A stretch of DNA of 64,000 nt from JAKALX01 sp964508715. Its GTDB lineage: Bacteria > Chloroflexota > Dehalococcoidia > Tepidiformales > Tepidiformaceae. Below, in pieces: positions 8,353-15,396 of this stretch (its first letter is position 1; each line of letters opens with the position of its first letter). The translations under genes and the position numbers were made by a program. Where the stretch lies: the NCBI GenBank assembly GCA_964508715.1, contig CAZDUX010000005.1, positions 1 through 64,000 of the forward strand, in the 5' to 3' direction. Below the pieces are notes generated by a model. The model saw nothing but the letters and a program-made list of their open reading frames with translations. It made no database searches and was not told where the DNA came from.

Positions 8353-8379
8353 AAAAGCCCGCTGGCCAGAGCGGGCTTT
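8353..8379. terminator. Bidirectional hairpin terminator
   Basis: AAAGCCCGCT (8354-8363), loop GGCCAG, then AGCGGGCTTT (8370-8379). The stem has short T runs on either side, so it can end transcripts from the deaminase on plus and from the small minus-strand frame at 8415-8600. Confidence 0.75.
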
Positions 8380-8414
8380 CCGTTTCCGAGGACTGGAGAG
8401 GTAGGACTCGTTCG

Positions 8415-8600
8415 CTAGTAAGCGTGGCGGGCCAGGATGGCCCATGGGCGATGCGGCGCCAGAACGGTGCCAGGCCGCGGGATGAAGGGATGAACGGCGC
8501 CTGCGCCGCCCACCCCCACGCGAGCCGAAAACGCTGCAGCGGTGCGCTCCGCCGGCGTGAACCGGTGAGCGGTGGTTGCGGGGGTGAACGTCTGCAGCAC
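8415..8600 (-). CDS. Possible 61-aa protein of unknown function
   Basis: This minus-strand frame starts at a GTG with a textbook AAGGAG six bases upstream. A perfect TTGACA lies further up (8641-8636), though no good -10 follows. It ends 35 bases before a hairpin terminator. Codons are GC-ending as in real genes here. The product is proline- and alanine-rich with a hydrophobic-aromatic C-terminus and no recognised domain. It fills the topA-cdd gap, which holds no other gene. It could be chance; the gene-like surroundings are the only support. Confidence 0.35.
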   Translation of the reverse strand: MLQTFTPATTAHRFTPAERTAAAFSARVGVGGAGAVHPFIPRPGTVLAPHRPWAILARHAY

Positions 8601-8781
8601 TCTCAACTCCTTCCACAACTACCGTAATCGTCGCCTGTCAAAGGCGTTCGCGGCCTGCGTAAACCCCCTGCAAAATCCCGTGGCCCCGGGTGACAGCTGC
8701 GTGGACGACGCGTGAACGAGCCGTATGCCTTCCCAAAGAGCTGGCGGTTTCGCAGGCCTGGAGCCGGCCACGAGATATGAA

Positions 8782-11274
8782 TTAGCTCGCCCGCTTCGCC
8801 CGTGCGTTCTCCTGGCGCTTTGCGAAGGCGGCCTTCCCGCGGGCACTCCGCTCCAGGAGCTTTGCGTTTGCCTTCGCCCGCTCCGCCGGGTCGCGCGCCG
8901 GGCTCATCTTCCCCGGTTCCAGGGAATTCGTCGTGTAGCTGCAATTCGGGTAGTTCCAGCACCCGTAGAACGTCCCACGGCGGGTCGTCTTCTCCACGAG
9001 CTGGCCTGTCTCGGGCTCCTCCGGGCAGGCGACGCCCACCGGCACACCCGACCGAAAGTCGCACGTCTTCTTCTCGCGGTTCACGCAGTCCACGTAGTCG
9101 CCATACGGACCGTGCTTGAGCACGAGTGCCCCGCCATCTTTCGGGCAGCGGTACTCTGTCTCCTTTGGAGGCTCCACGAATACCGGCTTCCCATCGGCTC
9201 CCATCGGCAGCGAGTTCGTACACTCCGGGTATCGCGGGCAGGCAAAGAACTTCCCGTTCCGGCCCCACTTGATCACCATGTTCGCCTGGTGGCACACCGT
9301 GCACTCGATGTCCGTCGGGATATCCTGTTTTTCCGCGCTCCCTTTCGCTGCCTCCAGCTGTTCGTTGAACTTCGGCCAGAACTCGCGCAGTACGTCCGAG
9401 TAGCGCCGTTCGCCATCGGCTACCTCGTCGAGTTCTTCCTCCATCTTCCCGGTGAAGGGCACGTCGACGTACGCGTGCATGTGCTTGTCGAGCATGTCGT
9501 GCACCAGGAATCCGAGCTCTTGCGGAACGAGCTGCCGCCCTTGCTTCGCGACGTAATCGCGCTTCAGGACCGTCTGCACGATCGTCGCATAGGTGCTGGG
9601 CCGCCCGATGCCGTCTTCCTCCAGCGCCTTTACGAGCGAAGCCTCGGTGTAACGGGGGGGCGGCTCCGTCGCGTGCCGCCGCCCATCAACCTTCCGCCGT
9701 TCGAGCACGTCGCGCTCGCTGAGTTCCGGCAACGAGGCCTCGCTGTCGTCCTCATCGTCCGCGCTGCGGTCGTCCGCGTTGATGCCATAGACCTTCAGGT
9801 GGCCATCGAACACCAGGTGACGTGCGTTTGCCCGGAACTCGCCATGGGTGACCGCACCTTCCTTCGCATCGATCTCCACGGTTACCGTGTCGTATCGTGC
9901 GTCCGCCATCTGGCTGGCCATGAATCGCTGCCAGATGAGGCTGTACACCCGCATCTGGTCGGTGCTCAGCAGCCGCCTGAGGCTATCAGGTGTCCGCGCC
10001 GCACTCGTCGGACGAATCGCTTCGTGGGCCTCCTGGGCTCCCTTCGTGCGGGTTGCGTATACCTTCGGCTTCTCCGGTACGTAGTCGTTCCCGTACGCCT
10101 GGCCAATCCAGCGCCGCGCCTCACTCTGTGCTTCACCCGAGATATTCAGCGAGTCCGTTCGCATGTAGGTGATGAGCCCGACTCCCTGGATGCCTTCGTA
10201 CAGCTCCTGGGCGATGCCCATCGCCCGTGAGGCACTCATTCCGAGCCGGTTCACCGCGGCCTGCTGGAATGTGCTCGTCGTGAATGGCGGGGCCGCCGCA
10301 CGTGCTTTTCGTTCTTTCTTCACGCTCGTTACCGAGAACTCTGACCGGCGAAGTGCCGACAGGGTCTCGTTCGCCCGCGCCTCATTCGGGATCGCTGGCC
10401 CGTGCTGCCGGAATGGTGGCTTCAGCGACCCCCTGGCACCCGATGGCAGCCGGACGAGATCGGCTTCGAACTCCCGTCCCTGCTTCGCCAGCAGGGCGTG
10501 AATGCTCCAGTACTCCACCGGCACGAAGTTCTGGATCTCACGCTCCCGCTTCACGATGAGCCCCAGGGCCACGCTCTGCACCCGTCCCGCGCTTGCGCCA
10601 CGGCTGACCTTGTTCTGGACGAACCAGGTCAGGGGGAAACCAATTAGCCGATCCAGCACACGCCGCGCCTGCTGTGCGTCTACCAGGTCCATGTCCAGCC
10701 GGCCCGGCGCCTTTCGAGACTCGGACAGCGTATCTCCCGGCGCCGTCGCCTCTTCGAAGGCACGTTCAATCGCAGGTTTGGTGATCTCGTGGAATACCAC
10801 TCGCGTCGTCTTCTCTTCGGGAATCCCCGCCGCCTCGCGGATATGCCAGGCGATCGCCTCCCCCTCGCGGTCCGGGTCGGTACTCAGAAACACCCGCTCG
10901 GCGTTTTTCGCGGCGGCGGCGATGTCCTTGATGACGTCGCTCTTGTCCACCCCGCGGCGCTTGTCCTTCACCACCACGTATTTCGGTTTGAAGCTCTCGA
11001 AATCCTCCACGCCGTAGCCGTAGTTCGGCAGATCCCGGACGTGCCCCACCGAGGCAATGACCTGGTACTCGTCGCCGAGGATGTTGCCCACGGTTCGTGC
11101 CTTGGCCGGCGATTCCACGATGACCAGCTTCCGGCCCCGCTTCCCATGGTTCCCACCTGAAGGTGGCGCAGCCGCTGGCCGCCGTTCCCCCTGGCGGTGC
11201 GTCGCCGATTCCTTGCCCGGGGCGGCCGCACTCCCCGCTCGTCTCGACGTCTTGCTCGTTGATGTTGTCGCCAA
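8782..11274 (-). CDS. topA: DNA topoisomerase I (type IA)
   Basis: An 830-aa enzyme from a TTG start with AAGGG eight bases upstream. After a basic, low-complexity N-terminal extension of about 47 residues come the toprim motifs (VIVESPAKA and STDPDREGEAIAWH) and the active-site tyrosine segment LITYMRTDS. The C-terminus has three zinc-ribbon-like modules (CTVC...CPRYPEC; CPKDGG...C; CP...CWNYPNC). It relaxes negative supercoils by cutting one DNA strand. It follows dprA, the common dprA-topA arrangement, at the end of the glmU-to-topA run. Confidence 0.95.
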   Translation of the reverse strand: MATTSTSKTSRRAGSAAAPGKESATHRQGERRPAAAPPSGGNHGKRGRKLVIVESPAKARTVGNILGDEYQVIASVGHVRDLPNYGYGVEDFESFKPKYVVVKDKRRGVDKSDVIKDIAAAAKNAERVFLSTDPDREGEAIAWHIREAAGIPEEKTTRVVFHEITKPAIERAFEEATAPGDTLSESRKAPGRLDMDLVDAQQARRVLDRLIGFPLTWFVQNKVSRGASAGRVQSVALGLIVKREREIQNFVPVEYWSIHALLAKQGREFEADLVRLPSGARGSLKPPFRQHGPAIPNEARANETLSALRRSEFSVTSVKKERKARAAAPPFTTSTFQQAAVNRLGMSASRAMGIAQELYEGIQGVGLITYMRTDSLNISGEAQSEARRWIGQAYGNDYVPEKPKVYATRTKGAQEAHEAIRPTSAARTPDSLRRLLSTDQMRVYSLIWQRFMASQMADARYDTVTVEIDAKEGAVTHGEFRANARHLVFDGHLKVYGINADDRSADDEDDSEASLPELSERDVLERRKVDGRRHATEPPPRYTEASLVKALEEDGIGRPSTYATIVQTVLKRDYVAKQGRQLVPQELGFLVHDMLDKHMHAYVDVPFTGKMEEELDEVADGERRYSDVLREFWPKFNEQLEAAKGSAEKQDIPTDIECTVCHQANMVIKWGRNGKFFACPRYPECTNSLPMGADGKPVFVEPPKETEYRCPKDGGALVLKHGPYGDYVDCVNREKKTCDFRSGVPVGVACPEEPETGQLVEKTTRRGTFYGCWNYPNCSYTTNSLEPGKMSPARDPAERAKANAKLLERSARGKAAFAKRQENARAKRAS

Positions 11275-11411
11275 TGTCAGTACCCTTGCCGGTCAATTCA
11301 AGGCCCCGGCAGGCCCTTATCTGCCCAGTCTGCTTTCAAAGTAGAAAGGCGAAGCCGAATCTGTCTAGTGGGCGCCGCTCATCGAGCGGCCCGCGCACAC
11401 GCGAAATGCCG

Positions 11412-12533
11412 CTATGCCCGCGAATACATCATCGGCCCGTGCTGGCGCACCGCACCGGTGAGTTCCATGATCTGTAGCGTGCTGCTCACCTCGGCGATGG
11501 GCAACCCGCTCGCACGTGCCAGCTCGTCGATATGCACCGGAGCTTCACCGAGCAGCCGGAGCAAGGGCTCCTCCTCAGCGCTCGCCTCCAGTGCCGTAGC
11601 CCCCTCGGAAACGACCGGTGCGGCTGCCTGCATGAGCTGTGGCTGCGCTCCAACGCTCACCAGGTTCAACTCCTCGAGCAACTGGTTTGGCGTTGCAACC
11701 AGCTTCGCCGTGTGCTCACGAATCAACTGGTTCGTCCCCCAGCTCTGGCGCGAAAACACGCTCCCCGGGATTGCGAACACATCACGCTGCTGCTCGAATG
11801 CCCAGTTCGCCGTGTGCAACGCTCCGCTCCCTTCTCCGGCCTCCACCACGAGCGTCGCCTTTGCCAGTCCCGCCAGGATTCGGTTGCGGCGCGGAAAATA
11901 ATCCCGTCGCGCCGGGATCCCCACCGGGTACTCGCTCACGATGCACCCGTGTGCCGCGATCCGTTCCGCCAATCCAGCGTTCTCGCGCGGGTAGATCTTG
12001 TCTATCCCGCCCGCGACTACCGCCACTGTTGGCGCCCCGTGTTCGACGGCGACGCGGTGAGCGATTGCGTCGACCCCGCGCGCGAGCCCGCTGATGATAG
12101 CCACCCCGGCATCCGCCAGCGCCTCGCAAAAATGCTCACACGCCTGCCGCCCGTAGGGCGTTATATGCCGGGTACCCACCACTGCCACCGCCTGCTCGAA
12201 CTGTGGCCCAAGCGTGCCCCGTACGAAGATCACCGGCGGGCTCTGTGTGATCTCCCGCAGGACCTCCGGGTACCCGTCACTCAGCCAGGTGAGCGCACGT
12301 GCACCCTCATGTTCGAGTAGTGCGAACTCCTCATCCGGATCGAATTTCACCCGGCCTGCCTCGATCGCACGCACGTATTGCCCATCGATCCCCGATCTCG
12401 CCAGTTCGGTGGCCGGTGCCCGCCACGCCTCCTCCATTGACGGGAAGTGCCGCAAGAGGAGCGCGAAGTTCGTCGTTCCCAGCCCTGCGCGGCGCAGCGT
12501 CAGCCAGTACGGAAGGTCCGCCCTATCGCCCAT
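11412..12533 (-). CDS. dprA: DNA-processing protein DprA/Smf
   Basis: A 373-aa protein with an N-terminal helical segment, then the Rossmann-like DprA core: VAVVGTRHITPYG, ISGLARGVDAIAH, and PRRNRILAGLAKATLVVEAGEGSGALHTA. The C-terminal 70 residues form a short winged-helix-like domain (ARASGLPIAEVSSTLQIMEL). DprA binds incoming single-stranded DNA and loads RecA during natural transformation; many non-competent bacteria keep it too. It lies between the CBS-domain gene and topA on the same strand. Confidence 0.93.
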   Translation of the reverse strand: MGDRADLPYWLTLRRAGLGTTNFALLLRHFPSMEEAWRAPATELARSGIDGQYVRAIEAGRVKFDPDEEFALLEHEGARALTWLSDGYPEVLREITQSPPVIFVRGTLGPQFEQAVAVVGTRHITPYGRQACEHFCEALADAGVAIISGLARGVDAIAHRVAVEHGAPTVAVVAGGIDKIYPRENAGLAERIAAHGCIVSEYPVGIPARRDYFPRRNRILAGLAKATLVVEAGEGSGALHTANWAFEQQRDVFAIPGSVFSRQSWGTNQLIREHTAKLVATPNQLLEELNLVSVGAQPQLMQAAAPVVSEGATALEASAEEEPLLRLLGEAPVHIDELARASGLPIAEVSSTLQIMELTGAVRQHGPMMYSRA

Positions 12534-12574
12534 AACGCGTGCACTCTACAACTGCCGCCGCGGCTTCACCACTC

Positions 12575-13843
12575 CTAATGCACCGTTGCGCCCTCTGGCT
12601 CTTCCTGCCGCTGCCGCATGATCCGCAGGCGCCGAACCCTCCGCCCCGACATGCTCAATACGCGGATCGCGAGCCCATCCACGCGAACTTCATCGCCCAC
12701 CGAAGGCAGCCGCCCAAGCTGATGGATCAAGAACCCGCCGACGGTGTCGAAATCATCCGAGTCCACCTCGTAGTTGAACAGGTCGTTTAGCACATCGGTC
12801 GGCATCCCGGCATCGAGCACCACCTCATCCTCCGAGATCACCTCCATCGACGGCTTGGCGACGTCGTATTCGTCCTCGATCTCCCCGACGATCTCCTCCA
12901 GCAGGTCTTCGATCGTCACCAGTCCGGCCGTTCCGCCATACTCGTCGACCACGATCGCCAGGTGCATCCGCATCGCCTGCATCTCGGTTAGCAACTCGTC
13001 CAGCTTCTTCGACTCCGGAATGAAGAATGGCTCACGTGAGAGGTCCTGGAGCCGCCGCTCCCTTCCACCACTCGTTATCGCCCGCAATACATCCTTCGCG
13101 TACACGATCCCCACGATGTCGTCGATGGTCTCGCGATAGATCGGAACCCGGCTGTATCCCCGCTCGTTCACGATTGCGGCAACATCCGCCATCGTCCCTT
13201 CGATGTCGACGGCGGCGATATCGATCCGCGGCACCATGATCTCGCGGGCTGTCTGGTCATCAAGCCCGATAATCCCGCGGATCATCCGCTGCTCCTGTTC
13301 CTCCACCCCGCCGGTCGCCTCTTCGTGTTCCACGAGTGAGAGGATGTCCGTGTCGATGTCGCGCGTCAGCGGGCGCAGCGAACGTGCCAGCATGCGCGAT
13401 GGCAGCCCAAGCAGGAACGCCGGCACGGTGAAGATTAGCCCGACTGTTCGCGCAACCCGTGCGAGCTGGAGCGCCGCGTATTCCGGCCGGCGGGCCACTA
13501 TCAGTCCCACGGTCATCTCCACGAGCGACGCCACGAACCCGCCAACGAGCGCGAATCCGAACACGCCCGGGAACGGCGAGTAGTCGAGGGCCCCCAGGTA
13601 TCCGAATAGCCCGATGACGATCGTTTCCGACGCAATTCGTGCCGTCGTCAGCGGCCCCAGGAAGTGCCGTGGCTGTCCGACATTCCCCGCGATCATCCTC
13701 GCCCGGACATCGCCGCGCGTCGCAAGCGCCCGAATTCGCACATCGCTGGCCCGCTCCAGTGCAGTCTCCGTCGCGGCGCTCGCTGCCAGCGAAAGCGCCC
13801 CGGCGATGATGCCCGCTATGGCCAGCCAGTGGCTTGCGTCCAT
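12575..13843 (-). CDS. Hemolysin family/CNNM-type membrane protein with CBS pair
   Basis: A 422-aa protein. The N-terminal half is a DUF21 membrane domain with several helices. It is followed by a CBS-domain pair (MVPRIDIAAVDIEGT... and the second repeat near FFIPESKKLDELLTEM) and a CorC/HlyC-type C-terminal domain with the hallmark VDEYGGTAGLVTIEDLLEEIVGEI. Family members are thought to act in divalent-cation (Mg2+ or Co2+) transport or its control; the 'hemolysin' name is historical. The gene starts three bases after the glmU stop, so the two are surely co-transcribed. Confidence 0.9.
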   Translation of the reverse strand: MDASHWLAIAGIIAGALSLAASAATETALERASDVRIRALATRGDVRARMIAGNVGQPRHFLGPLTTARIASETIVIGLFGYLGALDYSPFPGVFGFALVGGFVASLVEMTVGLIVARRPEYAALQLARVARTVGLIFTVPAFLLGLPSRMLARSLRPLTRDIDTDILSLVEHEEATGGVEEQEQRMIRGIIGLDDQTAREIMVPRIDIAAVDIEGTMADVAAIVNERGYSRVPIYRETIDDIVGIVYAKDVLRAITSGGRERRLQDLSREPFFIPESKKLDELLTEMQAMRMHLAIVVDEYGGTAGLVTIEDLLEEIVGEIEDEYDVAKPSMEVISEDEVVLDAGMPTDVLNDLFNYEVDSDDFDTVGGFLIHQLGRLPSVGDEVRVDGLAIRVLSMSGRRVRRLRIMRQRQEEPEGATVH

Positions 13844-13846
13844 CGC

Positions 13847-15193
13847 CTATGCCTCGTCCCTGCGTTTGGGTGGCAACGGCTTTGCCGGTACCCCCGCCAC
13901 GCGCCCGCCAGGTGGCACATCCTTCGTCACCACTGAGCCTGCGGCCGTCATCGCCCCGTCGCCAAGGGTGACTGGTGCGATGAGCATCGAGTCGCTCCCG
14001 ACGAACACGTCCCGGCCGATCGTTGTCCGGTTCTTCTGTACCCCGTCGTAATTGCAGGTGATGGTTCCCGCGCCGATGTTCGTGTTCTCGCCCACATCGG
14101 CATCGCCCAGGTAGCTGAAGTGATGCATCTTCACATTCCGCCCCAACCGCGAGTTCTTGATCTCCGCGTAGTTGTGAATTTCGCACTCGTCGCCGACGTC
14201 CGCGCCGCCGCGGATATGCGAGAACGGTCCCACGCTCGTACGCTCCCCAATCCGCGAGTCCTCGACAACCGATGATTCCACCCGTGAATCCCGGCCAACC
14301 AGGCTGTTCCGCAGCGTCGTCCCCGGGCCGATTTCGCTGTTCTCCTCCACGCGCGTCCGGCCGTACAGGTAGCAATTCGGCTGGATCGTGCAATCCTGCT
14401 CGAGCACCACATCGGCATCGATGTACGTCGTGGCCGGGTCGATGATGGTCACCCCCGCCAGCATGTGTTGTTGCAGGATTCGCTGCCGCATCACACCCTC
14501 CGCGTAGGCCAGCTTCACCCGGTCGTCGACACCAAGCGCCTCTGCCGGGTCAGCGGCGACTGTCGCTGCTGGCTTCCCCTGCTCGTAGGCGAAGTCGGCG
14601 AGTTTCGTCAGGTAGTACTCCCCCTTCGCGCTCAGCGGCACTCGCGGTAACGCGTCCCAGAGCCATTCGGCATCGAAGAGATATTCACCCCAGTTGATCT
14701 CCGCCTCGCCAGCGGGGCCCTCGTAGTCGGCCGCCTGCACGATTGCGGTCACTGCACCATCCGGGTCGCGCACCACCCGGCCCAGGGCGCCGCCTTCCGG
14801 GATCACCTGCGTCACGAACCCCATCACCGCATCCCGGCTGGCCTCGGCAAGCCGCCGCAGCGTCGCACTGGTCACAAGCGGCTCGTCTCCGTTGAGCACC
14901 AGCACCCGTGAGCACCCTGCGAGCGCGCTTTCACAACGGCGCACGGCGTCGGCTGTCCCCAGGAGTTCTGCCTGCTCGACGAAAATCACGCCTTCGCCCG
15001 CGAGTGCTTCCCGCACGAGTTCGCCACGATGCCCAACGACCACGACGATCCGCTCCGGATCCAGTCCCCGTGCTGCCGCGATGACGTACCGGGCCATCGG
15101 CTTCCCGCACACCCGGTGGAGGACCTTCGGCAGATTCGAGCGCATCCGCGTACCCTGCCCCGCAGCGAGCACCACCACACCAAGCCCGCTCAT
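13847..15193 (-). CDS. glmU: Bifunctional N-acetylglucosamine-1-phosphate uridyltransferase/acetyltransferase
   Basis: 448 aa from the ATG at 15193 (GGGGTGA six bases upstream, and the family's usual MSGLGVVVLAAGQGTRM start); an ATG at 15220 would add nine residues. The N-terminal pyrophosphorylase domain has LAAGQGTRM and LGTADAVRR. The C-terminal left-handed beta-helix has the hexapeptide repeats and acetyltransferase residues (HNYAEIKNS, GAGTITCNYDG, MTAAGSVVTKD). It makes UDP-N-acetylglucosamine from glucosamine-1-phosphate for peptidoglycan. It heads a four-gene minus-strand run and is divergent from alaS. Confidence 0.95.
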   Translation of the reverse strand: MSGLGVVVLAAGQGTRMRSNLPKVLHRVCGKPMARYVIAAARGLDPERIVVVVGHRGELVREALAGEGVIFVEQAELLGTADAVRRCESALAGCSRVLVLNGDEPLVTSATLRRLAEASRDAVMGFVTQVIPEGGALGRVVRDPDGAVTAIVQAADYEGPAGEAEINWGEYLFDAEWLWDALPRVPLSAKGEYYLTKLADFAYEQGKPAATVAADPAEALGVDDRVKLAYAEGVMRQRILQQHMLAGVTIIDPATTYIDADVVLEQDCTIQPNCYLYGRTRVEENSEIGPGTTLRNSLVGRDSRVESSVVEDSRIGERTSVGPFSHIRGGADVGDECEIHNYAEIKNSRLGRNVKMHHFSYLGDADVGENTNIGAGTITCNYDGVQKNRTTIGRDVFVGSDSMLIAPVTLGDGAMTAAGSVVTKDVPPGGRVAGVPAKPLPPKRRDEA

Positions 15194-15285
15194 GCGATCA
15201 CCCCGCACGCGGCCCGCCATCGCATTGCTGCGTGGCGTCGTTGCCCGTCGTCACGTCTGGAAGGTTCGCGGTCAGTACGCATAAG

Positions 15286-15304
15286 GGACGCCCTCGGGGC
15301 GTCC
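15286..15304. promoter_or_regulatory. Strong hairpin in the glmU-alaS divergent region
   Basis: GGACGCCC, loop TCG, GGGCGTCC: a perfect 8-bp stem about 90 bases before the alaS start. No T run follows, so it does not look like a terminator. A TGCTAGGGA extended -10-like element (15312-15320) and a weaker TGCC/GGCA stem (15331-15344) come next. No T-box sequence is seen. Confidence 0.4.
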
Positions 15305-15396
15305 ACCCTCATGCTAGGGAGACTGAAAAATGCCTGTCAAGGCATGCCCGAATGGACACTCCTCCCTGCACGTTCGTAGCATCGTCTCCACCAGCG

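Noticed and set aside
15232..15396. Upstream extension of alaS
   Set aside because: The added residues are unlike any alaS N-terminus and cover the leader hairpins. The ATG at 15397 gives the expected start.
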